Below, one piece after another: positions 41,212 through 50,780 of a stretch of DNA of 64,000 bases. The notes beneath the pieces are model-generated. The model was given only the letters and a program-made list of their open reading frames with translations. It had not been told where the DNA came from and did not search any database. The DNA comes from Candidatus Binatia bacterium (GTDB lineage: Bacteria; Desulfobacterota_B; Binatia; UBA9968; JAJDTQ01), in the NCBI GenBank assembly GCA_022827045.1, contig JAJDTQ010000175.1, positions 12,832 to 76,831 on the forward strand, given 5' to 3'. How positions within the stretch are numbered: the first letter of the stretch is position 1; the number at the start of each line of letters is the position of its first letter. A program made the translations under genes and the position numbers.

Positions 41212-41315
41212 GTGCTGACTTCATCGGAACTCGTTTGAGTCGGCGTATTCGAGACCGTGCGCCTTGCCTTTGGTCGAGAAGCCGACGAAACCGCCGCACG
41301 GCAAAGGAGGCAGCG

Positions 41316-42404
41316 ATGAGTTATCGTCTGACGATGGCCGTTGTTCTGGCGTGTGTGCTGCTGTTGGGTTTCGGTTCTCTGCGCGCGGGTGCCGAGACGC
41401 CGTACAGCAAGGGAACGCGAATCCGCCTGATCATTCCGTTCTCCCCTGGTGGCGGCACGGACGTATATGGCCGCGTGGTAGCCCGGCATCTGAGCCGCTA
41501 CATAGCGGGCAACCCCACGATCATCGTGCAGAACATGCCCGGAGCCGGCGGCACCATTGCCTTCAACTTCCTCCACCACTCCGCCAAGCCGGACGGGCGG
41601 ACCCTGGGGGTGTCGTCCAGCGGCACCCTGACTCGACAGCAGCTCGGCTACAAGGGAGCCCGGTACGACCTGGCGAAGATGCCGATCATCTCGGTAGCCG
41701 GGTTTGGCCTCATCACTTATGTAGGAGCCCACGTGGGAGCACGCAGCTTGGGCGAGCTGCTCAAGCTGAAACTCGGCAGGCCGCTGGTGATGGCGGACAC
41801 CTCGCGGGAGTCTTCCACCGCGATACGGCGTACCGTCGTTTTCAAGGCCATCCTGAAGGATGTTCCCAGCAAGCAGGTATACGGCTATCCGGGGTATGCC
41901 GACGTCGCGGCAGCGATTCGGCGTGGCGAGGCCGACATATCCGGCATGACCGCGCCGGGGTTCAACGCGACGGTGCGTCCCGCGGTGAAGGAAGGGAAAG
42001 CATTCGTCCTGTATCATTCCGGTTTGCTGGATGCGCAGGGGAACATCATTCGCGATCCCGCCGCGGCGGAGTATCCCACCTTCGAGGAGGAATACCGCAA
42101 GGTCTTCGGCAAATCCCCTTCGGGCATTGCGTGGGAGGCGTTCAAGTCGTTGGTAGTGGCGGGGGGCAACTTCGAAAAGGGTCTGTTCGCGCCTCCCGGA
42201 ACTCCCAAGGCAACGATCGACCTGTTGGCCGATGCTGTCGGGAAGATGCTTCAGGACCCGAAGTACATCGCGGACGCGAAAAAGATCTTCGGCGCGCGCA
42301 TCAAGACGTTCGTCGGTGCAGATGCCGCGAAGATCCTCGCCGGCGCCATGAATGCGCCACCGGAAGTCCAGACGTTTCTCAAGGAGCTGCTGAAGAAGGG
42401 CTGA
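41316..42404 (+). CDS. TctC/Bug-family substrate-binding protein
   Basis: 362 residues; AAAGGAGG before ATG 41316. Signal peptide AVVLACVLLLGFGSLRAG, cut near GAE. The ligand loop LIIPFSPGGGTDVYGRVVARH and VQNMPGAGGTIAFN place it with the TctC proteins at 8951 and 59542 rather than the tandem pair at 26643/27691. Periplasmic, orphan, with no TctA/B beside it. Probably the only gene of its transcript, flanked by the amidase and molybdenum hydroxylase genes. Confidence 0.85.
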   Translation: MSYRLTMAVVLACVLLLGFGSLRAGAETPYSKGTRIRLIIPFSPGGGTDVYGRVVARHLSRYIAGNPTIIVQNMPGAGGTIAFNFLHHSAKPDGRTLGVSSSGTLTRQQLGYKGARYDLAKMPIISVAGFGLITYVGAHVGARSLGELLKLKLGRPLVMADTSRESSTAIRRTVVFKAILKDVPSKQVYGYPGYADVAAAIRRGEADISGMTAPGFNATVRPAVKEGKAFVLYHSGLLDAQGNIIRDPAAAEYPTFEEEYRKVFGKSPSGIAWEAFKSLVVAGGNFEKGLFAPPGTPKATIDLLADAVGKMLQDPKYIADAKKIFGARIKTFVGADAAKILAGAMNAPPEVQTFLKELLKKG

Positions 42405-42458
42405 GGAAGAGGGTCTCCTCGGCGGACGCGAAGGTCCGGGCCAAGCCCGGTTGACGGG

Positions 42459-43331
42459 TTACGAGGCCCGCGCGCGCTCCACGGCGTCCTGCACGGCCCG
42501 TCTGGTGAGGACCCGCCCCAGATGGGCGCGGTAGGCTTCGCTGGCGTGGATATCGCCCACGGGGATGATCGAGGCGTCGATGAGATGCGATGCGGCTTCG
42601 ATCGTTGCCGGCGTCGGCGGGTTGCCCTTCAGCGCTTCTTCCACGCCAGCCACCCGCAACGGCCGGTCGGCGATGCCTCCCAGGGCCACGGCCGCGTCGG
42701 CCACCGTTCCCTGGTCGCCCAGGGTGACCAACGCCGCTGCCGCCACCAAGGCGAAATCGCCGTGACGGCGCGCCACCTCGTGAAAACCCCAGCCCGTGTC
42801 CTTCCCGGGCAACGCGAAGGTGATGCGTGTCAGCAGCTCGTCAGGCTCCATGCCGGTCATGAGAAGGCCCATGAAGAAGTCGTCCGCCGGGATAGTCCTG
42901 CGCGCCGCGGTGGAGCACACCTCGACCTCCGCATCGAGCACCTGAAGCAGAACCGGCAGCTCCGCCGCGGGGTCCGCGTGCGCGACGCTGCCGCCGACGG
43001 TACCGCGGTTGCGGATGGCGGGATGGCCGATGAATTCGGTTGCCGCGCGCACCAGCGGACAGTGCTCCGCAACTAGGGGTTGGGTCAACAGCTCGCATTG
43101 CCGCGTCAGCGCGCCGATGCCCATGCGGCCGTCGGACGCCTCGATGGAGTCCAGTCCGTCCAGTCCGTTGATGTCCAGCAGCACGGCCGGCTTCGCCAGC
43201 CGGAAGCTCATCAACGGCACCAGGCTCTGGCCTCCCGCCAGCACCTTGGCGTCGTCGCCGTGCTCGCGCAGCACCTCCAAAGCGTGTTCCTGACTCTCGG
43301 CGATGACGTAGTCGAAGATCGGGGGTTTCAT
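42459..43331 (-). CDS. Molybdenum hydroxylase FAD-binding subunit (CoxM/XDH medium subunit type)
   Basis: 290 residues. FAD-binding motifs AGGQSLVPLM (about 32-41) and RNRGTVGGSVAHADPAAELP (about 106-126) match CoxM, CutM and the FAD part of xanthine dehydrogenase. It transfers electrons from the [2Fe-2S] clusters to FAD. Starts 19 bases after the fused large subunit stop, so one transcript makes both polypeptides, with FAD subunit last, unlike the common order M-S-L. Confidence 0.9.
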   Translation of the reverse strand: MKPPIFDYVIAESQEHALEVLREHGDDAKVLAGGQSLVPLMSFRLAKPAVLLDINGLDGLDSIEASDGRMGIGALTRQCELLTQPLVAEHCPLVRAATEFIGHPAIRNRGTVGGSVAHADPAAELPVLLQVLDAEVEVCSTAARRTIPADDFFMGLLMTGMEPDELLTRITFALPGKDTGWGFHEVARRHGDFALVAAAALVTLGDQGTVADAAVALGGIADRPLRVAGVEEALKGNPPTPATIEAASHLIDASIIPVGDIHASEAYRAHLGRVLTRRAVQDAVERARAS

Positions 43332-43350
43332 CCAAGGCCTCTTCCGGAAG

Positions 43351-46263
43351 TCAGCGTCCGTTGACGAGCCCGAAGAGGATGTCGGGCGTGACCGGGGTGT
43401 CGGTGATGCGCACCCCCGTGTGTGCGAGGGCGTCCTCCACCGCGCTGACGATGGCGGGGGGCGCGGGCATGTAGCCGCTCTCGCCGGCGGCCTTGGCGCC
43501 CACCGGGTTGCCGGGGGCCGGGGTCTCGTGCTCTTCCAGCACGATCTCCGGCACCTCCATGGTGGAGGGCAGGAGGTAGTCCATGAAGGTCTGGCTCAGA
43601 AGCTGGCCGTCCTCGTCGTATTTGAACTGCTCGTAGAGGGCACCGCCGATCCCGAGGTTCACGCCGCCGTAGCAGAAGCTCTCCACCATCAGCGGATTGA
43701 TGACCTTGCCGCAGTCGTGGACCACGTAGTAGTCCACCAGCTTGATCTCCAGGGTTTCGGGGTCCACCTCCACCACCGGCACGTGCACCGAGAACGTGTA
43801 GGTGGCGAACCCCCCGGCAACCCTGCCGTCGGGAGTAGGCGGCACGAACCCTCTCGGGTGCTTGGCGATGGCGCTGGCCATGAGTCCCGGCTCCATGCCC
43901 GGAGACAGCATCGTGTCGCGGCGGTAGGCGTAGAAGCACACCTGGTCCCAGCTCACGTTCTTCTCCGGGTCCTCGCGGTCGGTGAACACGCCGCCGGCCA
44001 GCTCGACGCGTTCGGCCGGAACCTCCAGGGCGTTGGCGGCGATGGCCTGCATCTTCTCCTTGATCCTGCGCCCGGCGCTGAACAGCGCCAGCGGCAGCAT
44101 CAGGTGCAGGCGGTTGCCCGAGGTGGCGCGGGTGACGATGCCTTCCATGGAGTCGGCGCGGGCGATGCGCACCCGGTCCGGCGAAACTCCGAAGAAGTCG
44201 CAGGCAAGTTGGGTGGTGGTGGTCTCGTGGCCCTGGCCGCAGGACTGGAACCCGATGGTGACCGTGATCATGCCGGTGACGTCCACGTGGACGCGGATGC
44301 CCTCCATGTTGGTGTCCATGTTCACCATCTCCGGGCCCATGACCGCGAACACCATGCCGGTGCCGCCGCCGGGCTCGATGACCGTGGAGAGGCCGAAGCC
44401 GAGCCACTTGCCGCGCGCGCGCGCCTCCCGGCGGCGCTGTTCCCAGGTGTCGGCGCGGGAGACCGCCAGCGCCTTTCCCAGGCAGGTGGGATAGTCGCCG
44501 CTATCGTACTCCGCTCCGGTGGGGATCGTGTAAGGGAACTCGTCGGGCTGGATGAAGTTCCGCGAGCGGATCTCCGCCCGGTCGATCTCCAGCTCCCGGG
44601 CGATGAGGTCCACCATGCGCTCCAGCACGTAGCCGGCGGGCGCCTGGCCGAAGCCCCGGTAGGGCGACTGGTTGGTCTTGGAGGTCAGCGCCGAGATGGC
44701 GTGGTAACGCACCGCCGGGATCCGGTAGGGGCCGACGATGGCGGTGATGGGCTTGATGAGCTGCATGGCGCCGCGGCCGGCATAGGCGCCGGCGTCGTCG
44801 ATGCAGCGGATGTCCAGCGCCTGGATGAGGCCGTCGCCGTCACAGGCGGCGCGCAGGTAGTAGACCCGGTCGGGTCCGTGGCCGTCCCCCGAGCTCATGT
44901 TCTCGAGGCGGTCCTCGATGAACTTCACCGGCCGGTCCAGCATCCGGCTCACGGCGGCGGTGAGGAACATGTGCTTGCGGCCGCGCTTGACGCCGTGGCT
45001 CCCGCCCACGTCCAGGTGCTGGTGGATGCGCAACTGGTTCAGTGGCAGCCGCAGCACCCTGGCCATCTGCTCCTCGATGTTGGGGGTCTGGTGGGAGGCC
45101 CAGAGGCTCATCTCCTGTCTGGCCCCGTCCCATCGGGCCACCGCGCCGAAGGTCTCCAGCGGCACGCCGGAATGCCGGTTCCAGCGATAGCGCTCCTCGA
45201 AGACATGCTCGGCCGTCTCGAAGGTCTCGTCCACCGGGCCGTAGGTCAGCACCCGCTCGTAGGCGATGTTGCTGCCGTGTTCCTCGTGCAGTACCGGCGC
45301 GTCCGGTCCGATGGCTTCCTCAGGGTCCACCACCGGGCCGAGCATCTCGTACTCCACCTCCACCAACTCGGCCGCGTCCTCGGCGACGTAGCGGTTCTCC
45401 GCCACCACCGCGGCCACCCACTCGCCCGCGTAGCGCACCTTGTCCAGCGCCAGCGGGTACCAGATCACCTTGGGGATATCGAGGTTCTGGGGCACCGGAT
45501 CGATGATGTCGGGCAGCATCGTCCCGACGATTACGGCCGTCACGCCGGGAAGCGCCTCAGCCCGGCTGGTGTCGATGCTCCGGATCCGGGCGTGGGCGTG
45601 GGGCGAGCGGACCGTGGCCATGTGAAGCAGGTCCGGCAGCGTGAAGTCGTTGATGTAGGTGCCCTTGCCGGCGACGAAGCGGCGGTCTTCCACCGGCGGG
45701 ATGCGCCGCCCGATGTAGGGGCCTTCGGTTCCGTCCGCGGCCAGGGCAGGGGGCTCGTCCACCGCGGTCTCGCCGCGGGCGATCCGCCCGGCGGCGTCCT
45801 TTACCGCGTCGACGATCTCCATGTAGCCGGTGCAGCGGCAGAGGTTGCCCGACAGGGCGGTGCGGATCTGCGACTCGTCCGGGTCGGGGTTCGCCGCCAG
45901 CAGGTCCGCCGCCGCCATGATCATTCCCGGCGTGCAGTAGCCGCATTGCATGGCATGCTTCTCGGCGAAGGCCCGCTGTAGGGGCCCCAGCCGTTCGGGA
46001 GAGCCCAGGCTTTCCACCGTGCGGACATCGTGCCCGTCCGCCTGCACCGCCAGCAGGAGACACGAGCGAACGACCTTGCCGTCGAGCAATACGTTGCAGC
46101 AGCCGCACACGCCGTGCTCGCAGCCGGCGTGGGTGCCGGTCTGGCCCAACTCCTCGCGGACGGCGTCCAGCAGCGTCTTGCGCGCCGGCACCTCGGCCGT
46201 CACCGGCCTGCCGTTGAGGGTCAGCGAGATGCGGGCCGTCGGTTCGGTATGCGAGCCGTTCAT
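43351..46263 (-). CDS. Fused molybdenum hydroxylase: [2Fe-2S] small subunit joined to molybdopterin large subunit
   Basis: 970 residues. Residues about 10-165 are a CoxS/CutS-like small subunit: [21 protein letters not shown] (plant-type 2Fe-2S) and [10 protein letters not shown]...CRCTGY (second 2Fe-2S). A short linker precedes [20 protein letters not shown], the start of the molybdenum large subunit. The loop around [17 protein letters not shown] lacks the VAYRCSFR Cys of aerobic CO dehydrogenase. The C-terminal [17 protein letters not shown] contains the catalytic Glu of xanthine-dehydrogenase-like enzymes. Likely hydroxylates an aldehyde, purine-like or N-heterocyclic substrate, not CO. 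First gene of the pair with the FAD subunit. Confidence 0.9.
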   Translation of the reverse strand: MNGSHTEPTARISLTLNGRPVTAEVPARKTLLDAVREELGQTGTHAGCEHGVCGCCNVLLDGKVVRSCLLLAVQADGHDVRTVESLGSPERLGPLQRAFAEKHAMQCGYCTPGMIMAAADLLAANPDPDESQIRTALSGNLCRCTGYMEIVDAVKDAAGRIARGETAVDEPPALAADGTEGPYIGRRIPPVEDRRFVAGKGTYINDFTLPDLLHMATVRSPHAHARIRSIDTSRAEALPGVTAVIVGTMLPDIIDPVPQNLDIPKVIWYPLALDKVRYAGEWVAAVVAENRYVAEDAAELVEVEYEMLGPVVDPEEAIGPDAPVLHEEHGSNIAYERVLTYGPVDETFETAEHVFEERYRWNRHSGVPLETFGAVARWDGARQEMSLWASHQTPNIEEQMARVLRLPLNQLRIHQHLDVGGSHGVKRGRKHMFLTAAVSRMLDRPVKFIEDRLENMSSGDGHGPDRVYYLRAACDGDGLIQALDIRCIDDAGAYAGRGAMQLIKPITAIVGPYRIPAVRYHAISALTSKTNQSPYRGFGQAPAGYVLERMVDLIARELEIDRAEIRSRNFIQPDEFPYTIPTGAEYDSGDYPTCLGKALAVSRADTWEQRRREARARGKWLGFGLSTVIEPGGGTGMVFAVMGPEMVNMDTNMEGIRVHVDVTGMITVTIGFQSCGQGHETTTTQLACDFFGVSPDRVRIARADSMEGIVTRATSGNRLHLMLPLALFSAGRRIKEKMQAIAANALEVPAERVELAGGVFTDREDPEKNVSWDQVCFYAYRRDTMLSPGMEPGLMASAIAKHPRGFVPPTPDGRVAGGFATYTFSVHVPVVEVDPETLEIKLVDYYVVHDCGKVINPLMVESFCYGGVNLGIGGALYEQFKYDEDGQLLSQTFMDYLLPSTMEVPEIVLEEHETPAPGNPVGAKAAGESGYMPAPPAIVSAVEDALAHTGVRITDTPVTPDILFGLVNGR

Positions 46264-46315
46264 GGAGTCGATCCTTCCTGGCGTTGATGCGCGGGCGGTC
46301 GGTGACGGAGGCGCG

Positions 46316-47113
46316 TCAAGCTCCCTTGACGTAGCGGTCGAGCCAGTGGAGGGCGGCCCCGGTGACCGCGTCGAAGCGGTATCCGAGGAAATGCCGCTGG
46401 CAGAAGAAGTGCTCCACCTCGTCGATGATCTCCACGGACACGTCGTGGTTGCCGGCCTGCCTGAGGGCGTCAGCCATGTCCGTGCAGTGATAGGAGGGGT
46501 TGACCCAGTCCTGGGCGCCGACGATGAAGAGCACGGGCACCTTGATCTCCGTGGCGTAGTGGATGGGCGACCGTTCCATGAAGGGCTTCGGGTCCACTTC
46601 CGGCGGCGTTCCGCCGGTCATCTCCTTGACCGTGAGATCGTAGAAGTCCGGTTTCCACTCCCTGGCGCCCCGCAACGCCTTGATCCAGTCGGTCTTGGGG
46701 GCGAGGCTCAGGCACGCCTTTACGCGCTCGTCCCGGGAGCTGACGATCAGGGCCAGGGCCGCGCCGTTGGAATGCCCGCTCAGCGCGATGCGGCCCGCGT
46801 CCACGGACGGCAGCCCGCTCAGGAAGCCGATGCCGTTGGCGATGTCGCCCTGCTGCAGGGGGCCGCCGCGGTCGTTCTGGCCGGCGGGACCCGAGCCGTA
46901 GCCGCGCTGCTCGATGCCCAGCCCCACGTAGCCGGCCTCGGCGAACTTTCCGAGATACCATTCGTAGTGCTTCGCCGGGCTCTTGTGGGAGGGGTGGTGG
47001 ACGATGGCCGGCGCTCCTTCGGCCACGTCCGCGGGCTCGAACAGGAGCGCGTTGACGTCGATGCCGCCGCTCGGGTAGCTGACCGGCTTTACAGTGTACT
47101 TGTCGCTGGGCAT
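46316..47113 (-). CDS. Alpha/beta hydrolase (dienelactone hydrolase-like)
   Basis: 265 residues from ATG 47113. LSGHSNGAALAL (about 117) is the nucleophile elbow GHSxG. VPVLFIVGAQDWVNPSYH (about 190) is the Asp-containing strand and EHFFCQRH (about 235) holds the catalytic His. The GIEQRGYGSGP oxyanion-region loop fits the family. Substrate unknown. Between the molybdenum hydroxylase and a 340-bp repeat-containing gap. Confidence 0.8.
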   Translation of the reverse strand: MPSDKYTVKPVSYPSGGIDVNALLFEPADVAEGAPAIVHHPSHKSPAKHYEWYLGKFAEAGYVGLGIEQRGYGSGPAGQNDRGGPLQQGDIANGIGFLSGLPSVDAGRIALSGHSNGAALALIVSSRDERVKACLSLAPKTDWIKALRGAREWKPDFYDLTVKEMTGGTPPEVDPKPFMERSPIHYATEIKVPVLFIVGAQDWVNPSYHCTDMADALRQAGNHDVSVEIIDEVEHFFCQRHFLGYRFDAVTGAALHWLDRYVKGA

Positions 47114-47147
47114 GTCCGACCGCCTATCCGCCCCGGGCGGCGTCCAG

Positions 47148-47286
47148 CCCCTCTCCCTCTGGGAGAGGGTGGCCGAAGGCCGGGTGAGGGCGCCGCAATA
47201 ACCCTCCCTGTACCATCCGTGCCGCATTCAAGCGGGTTGCTTGCAGCGGGCACCCTCACCCCGGCCCTCTCCCGGAGGGAGAGGGA
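47148..47286. repeat. Inverted pair of CCCTCTCCC repeats
   Basis: The left unit contains CCCTCTCCCtctGGGAGAGGG, itself a perfect hairpin with a 9-bp stem, and continues TGGCCGAAGGCCGGGTGAGGG. The right unit starts CACCCTCACCCCGGCCCTCT and is the inverse. Together they could fold a long imperfect stem of about 139 bases with a 60-base loop. Both flanking genes point away from it. Confidence 0.6.
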
Positions 47287-47373
47287 GCCGGAGGGTCGTA
47301 ACCCGTCCTCGGTTACCCAAGGGGAACCGGATTGTCAAGGTGCCGCCGCCGCCATAGCTGCTGGTGGCACGTG

Positions 47374-47401
47374 TTGACAGGGCCGCGGCAATCAATATAG
47401 C
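47374..47401 (+). promoter_or_regulatory. Predicted sigma70 promoter for the DapA-like gene
   Basis: -35 TTGACA (6/6) at 47374-47379, 16-base spacer, -10 TATAGC (4/6) at 47396-47401; start near 47408, about 45 bases before the ATG at 47452. Confidence 0.6.
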
Positions 47402-47451
47402 GTTGATCCAATCTCGTCGGGGAACATCCCGAGAAGTACCTGGGAGGAAAA

Positions 47452-48363
47452 ATGGATCACGAGACGTGGCGGGGGATTCACACTATCCTGACGACGCCGT
47501 TCAACGACGACCTTTCGCTGGACCGGGAAGGGATGGCGCGCAACGTTTCGTTCGCCGCCGACAGCTCCGCGCACGTGCTGGTGGTGCTCGGCACGCAGGG
47601 AGAGTTCGCCGCGGTGACGGACGAAGAGCGCCTCGAGGTCATGCGCATTGCGGTCGAGACCAACAAGGGCCGCAAGCCCATCATGCTGGGGGTGTCGCAT
47701 TCCGGCACGGTGGCGGCCGTGGAGTTGACCCGCTACGCGAAGGAGCTGGGCGCCGACGCGGTCATGGCCACGCCGCCGTACTTCAACAACGTGAACGACG
47801 CGAGCATTCGCGACCACTTCCAGCGGATTGCGGAGGTGGGCGTGCCGGTGTTCCTCTACAATGCCCCGCCTCGGGTGGGGTACAGCATGCGACCCGCCAT
47901 GATCGCCGAGTTGGCGGCCGTCGCCGGCATCGCCGGCATCAAGCAGGCGACCCAGAACGCCGTGGAACTGGACGAGACGGTGGCCCTGGCGGCCGACAAG
48001 ATGGCGCTCATCGGCGGCGCCGAGGCGATGATCTGGCCGTGCCTGGCCTTGGGCATGATCGGCAACACCGCCACCACGGCGTCGTTCTGGCCGGAATCGG
48101 TGGTTGAGATCTACGACGCCGCCGTCCGCGGCGACGCCCATGAGGCGCAGGCGCTTTACCTGCGGCTCGCCGAGTACCGCATGCTCTGCAAGGCGGCCGG
48201 CCACGCCGCGGTGGTCAAGGCCGGAATGGACATGGTGGGTCTTGCCGGCGGTCCGGTGCGGCCGCCGCTTCCGGTCATGACCGACGCCCACAGAGAGCAC
48301 CTGGCGAGGATCCTCAGGGACTTCGGCGTGTTGCCCGGCGGTAGGACGGCCGCAAGGGCATAG
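47452..48363 (+). CDS. Dihydrodipicolinate synthase family aldolase/lyase (DapA/NanA superfamily)
   Basis: 303 residues, TGGGAGG upstream. Class I aldolase barrel: LVVLGTQGEFAAVTDEER (substrate loop with the family's G-T-x-G-E), VFLYNAPPRVGYSM (conserved Tyr near 138) and IAGIKQATQ (Schiff-base Lys near 164). It could be DapA itself, but the GTQGEF loop (GTTGES in DapA) and catabolic context favour a pyruvate-dependent aldolase or hydro-lyase for a sugar acid or aromatic intermediate. Confidence 0.85.
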   Translation: MDHETWRGIHTILTTPFNDDLSLDREGMARNVSFAADSSAHVLVVLGTQGEFAAVTDEERLEVMRIAVETNKGRKPIMLGVSHSGTVAAVELTRYAKELGADAVMATPPYFNNVNDASIRDHFQRIAEVGVPVFLYNAPPRVGYSMRPAMIAELAAVAGIAGIKQATQNAVELDETVALAADKMALIGGAEAMIWPCLALGMIGNTATTASFWPESVVEIYDAAVRGDAHEAQALYLRLAEYRMLCKAAGHAAVVKAGMDMVGLAGGPVRPPLPVMTDAHREHLARILRDFGVLPGGRTAARA

Positions 48364-48550
48364 CATCGTCGCATCCTCCGTGTTCGTCCGGCCGGTGATC
48401 CACGGCTTCGGTTCCCCGGCTTCCCGGCGCCTACCATGCCGATGACCTCGGCATCCCGTGCTGCCCTCCCCGCGGCCCGACGTTGACTTTCGAGGGAACA
48501 TGCTCCTAACTTAACGTGATGCATCACACCGGTAGCAAGGAGTTTTGAAG

Positions 48551-49543
48551 ATGGCTGCAGGCATGACGCTGAGCCGGCATCTCGTCGAGGAAGGGGGATG
48601 GCGCAAGGACGGAGCCGGGGATCTTCGCGCGCTCCTGGAACCCCTCGCCCTGGCGGGCAAGATTCTCGCCCGGGAGGTCGATCAGGCCGCTCTCGCCGGC
48701 AAGCTGGGCCTCGCGGGCGACCAGAACGCCACCGGTGACATGCAGAAGAAGCTCGACGTCATCGGCAACGAGATCGTCATGGACGCCTTCTCCGGCTGCA
48801 GCATCGTGGCGGGCATCGCCTCCGAGGAGCTGGAAGAGGCCGTGGTGATGAGCACCTCGGACGACGCCCGGTACCTGCTGTGCACCGATCCGCTGGACGG
48901 TTCGTCCAACACCGACGTCAACGCCCCGCTGGGGACGATATTCGGGGTCTTCCGGCGCGGCCGGACCGGGGAGCTTTCCGGCGAGGAGTTCCTTCAGAAG
49001 GGCTCGGAGCTGGTGTGCGCCGGCTACGTACTCTACGGCACCAGCACCGTGCTGGTCTACACGGTGGGCGCGGGCGTCCACGGTTTCACTCTCGACAAGG
49101 GGGTGGGAGAGTTCGTCCTCACCCACGAGGATATCCGCTGTCCGGAGAAGGGAGCCGTCTACAGCGCCAACGTCGGCCGCCACAAGGACTGGGGAGTCGG
49201 GGTGCGGAAGTACCTGGACTACGTCACCGACAAGGACAAGCCCAGCGGCAGGCCCCATTCCCTGCGGTATACCGGCGCGCTGGTGGCGGACTTGCACCGC
49301 TGCCTGCTGGACGGTGGCATGTATTTCTATCCCGGCGATCCCGGCAGCCCCAGCGGCAAGTTGCGCCTGCTCTACGAGTGCGCGCCGCTGGCGTGCGTGG
49401 CGGAGCAGGCGGGAGGCGCGGCCAGCACCGGCCGCGGGCGCCTGCTGGACGTGGTGCCCGAGTCCATCCATCAGCGCACGCCCATCGCCATCGGCAGCGT
49501 CGAGAACGTCGCCCTTTTTGAGCGGTTCGTGGCGGAGGAATGA
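48551..49543 (+). CDS. fbp: Class I fructose-1,6-bisphosphatase
   Basis: 330 residues from ATG 48551 with AAGGAG seven bases upstream; TTG 48545 would be too close. TDPLDGSSNTDVNAPLGTIF (about 113) holds the metal-binding DPLDG and the Ser-Ser-Asn loop. SASx-type and RYTGALVADLHR (about 240) substrate Arg/Lys residues are present, as is an N-terminal HL...GGW region. Hydrolyses fructose 1,6-bisphosphate to fructose 6-phosphate. It is 22 bases before the aldolase gene, forming a gluconeogenic pair, useful for growth on organic acids or C1 compounds. Confidence 0.92.
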   Translation: MAAGMTLSRHLVEEGGWRKDGAGDLRALLEPLALAGKILAREVDQAALAGKLGLAGDQNATGDMQKKLDVIGNEIVMDAFSGCSIVAGIASEELEEAVVMSTSDDARYLLCTDPLDGSSNTDVNAPLGTIFGVFRRGRTGELSGEEFLQKGSELVCAGYVLYGTSTVLVYTVGAGVHGFTLDKGVGEFVLTHEDIRCPEKGAVYSANVGRHKDWGVGVRKYLDYVTDKDKPSGRPHSLRYTGALVADLHRCLLDGGMYFYPGDPGSPSGKLRLLYECAPLACVAEQAGGAASTGRGRLLDVVPESIHQRTPIAIGSVENVALFERFVAEE

Positions 49544-49565
49544 TCCCGCCCCAGGAGGAGGAGTG

Positions 49566-50489
49566 ATGACCGAGAGAGTACGAGAGGTTCTGAGCTGGTA
49601 CGGCAGCGACAACCCCGGGACCCTGACGAACCTGGCCCGGATCCTCAACCACGGACGGCTCGGCGGCACCGGCAAGTTCGTGATCCTGCCCGTGGACCAG
49701 GGTTTCGAGCACGGCCCGGCCCGGAGCTTCGCCCCCAATCCGGCGGGGTATGACCCGCGTTATCACTTCGAGCTCGCCCTGGACGCGGGCTGCAACGCGT
49801 ACGCCGCGCCGCTGGGCTTTCTCGAGGCCGGCGCCCGTGAGTTCGCCGGGGAGATCCCGCTCATCCTGAAAGTCAACAACCACGACCTCCTCAATGACGA
49901 GCGGGATCCGACCCAGGCCGTTACCTCCAGCGTGGAGGACGCGCTCCGCCTCGGGTGCGTGGCAGTGGGCTTCACCGTCTATCCCGGCTCGGAGCACCGT
50001 TTTGCGATGTACGAGCAGATCCGCGGCATCGCCAACGAGGCCAAGCGCAACGGCTTGGCCGTGGTGATCTGGTCCTATCCCCGGGGCTCGGGGCTCAGCA
50101 AGGCCGGCGAAGCAGCCGTCGACGTGTGCGGCTATGCGGCGCAGATCGCCGCACAACTCGGAGCGCATATCATCAAGGTTAAGTTCCCCCTGGAGAACGT
50201 CGAGCAGGACGCGGCGCGCAAGGTGTTCGAGAAGGAAGGCGTGCCCATCGCCGATCCCGCGGACCGTATCCGCCACGTGGTGCAGTCGGCCTTCGACGGC
50301 CGCCGCATCGTCATCTTCTCCGGCGGCCCCGCCACCACCGACGAGGCGCTGCTGGCCGAGATTCGCGCCATCCACCAGGGCGGCGGGTTCGGCTCCATTA
50401 TCGGACGGAACTCGTTCCAGCGGAGCAAGCCCGACGCCATCGCGCTGCTCGACAAGGTGATGCGGATATACGCCGGCGAGGACGTCTGA
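49566..50489 (+). CDS. fbaB: Archaeal-type class I fructose-bisphosphate aldolase (DhnA/FbaB)
   Basis: 307 residues from ATG 49566 (AGGAGGAG upstream; the longer frame to 49314 overlaps fbp). FVILPVDQGFEHGPARSF (about 38) is the FbaB signature; ILKVNNHDLL and GAHIIKVKFP (Schiff-base Lys near 206) mark the DhnA fold, and FSGGPATTDEALL (about 260) is the phosphate-binding loop. Catalyses reversible condensation of DHAP and GAP to fructose 1,6-bisphosphate, the step before Fbp. Translationally close to fbp, so both are likely co-expressed. Confidence 0.92.
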   Translation: MTERVREVLSWYGSDNPGTLTNLARILNHGRLGGTGKFVILPVDQGFEHGPARSFAPNPAGYDPRYHFELALDAGCNAYAAPLGFLEAGAREFAGEIPLILKVNNHDLLNDERDPTQAVTSSVEDALRLGCVAVGFTVYPGSEHRFAMYEQIRGIANEAKRNGLAVVIWSYPRGSGLSKAGEAAVDVCGYAAQIAAQLGAHIIKVKFPLENVEQDAARKVFEKEGVPIADPADRIRHVVQSAFDGRRIVIFSGGPATTDEALLAEIRAIHQGGGFGSIIGRNSFQRSKPDAIALLDKVMRIYAGEDV

Positions 50490-50579
50490 GAGGGCTGGGG
50501 TGCGGGTGTCCGGCCCCGGCAGCCCGCGGCAATGTGGCGCGCTTGCGGCCCCGCCGTGCGTGTGTTAACCGTTGTCCGC

Positions 50580-50738
50580 ATGCCTCTTCAGAGAACCACG
50601 GAGATCAAGCGGCGGCGCAGGCGCCGAAAGAGCCTGGCCAAGCTGCGCGTGAAGCTTCAGGGGGCCAGGACCGACCAGGCGCGCGCCAAGGTGCTGGACA
50701 AAGCCTTCAAGATCTCTCCGACCGCCGTTCTGGAATAG
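50580..50738 (+). CDS. Small basic conserved protein (DUF6800-like)
   Basis: 52 residues from ATG 50580: RTTEIKRRRRRRKSLAKLR, then a helical KLQGARTDQARAKVLDKAFK and ISPTAVLE. Very basic at the start. The pattern of an RTTEI start, a run of Arg and a final ISP resembles the small DUF6800 family, which I recall only loosely. It could bind RNA or the ribosome. It lies 90 bases after fbaB and may be co-transcribed. Confidence 0.55.
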   Translation: MPLQRTTEIKRRRRRRKSLAKLRVKLQGARTDQARAKVLDKAFKISPTAVLE

Positions 50739-50780
50739 CCCGATCGACCCGGCGCCGGGATCCCTCGCCGGCGGATCGCT

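Larger units (their letters stand above)
47114..47451. other. Intergenic region with inverted repeats and promoter
   Basis: No gene is visible. It holds two inverted copies of a CCCTCTCCC...GGGAGAGGG repeat (47148-47190 and 47251-47286) and the promoter for the DapA-like gene (47374-47401). Confidence 0.6.

Noticed and set aside
43420..45981. 853-residue + strand frame opposite the molybdenum hydroxylase
   Set aside because: Antisense shadow with low-complexity Val/Gly/His composition.
43351..46263. Aerobic CO dehydrogenase (CoxL)
   Set aside because: The VAYRCSFR active-site loop is absent; PYRGFGQ is present instead.
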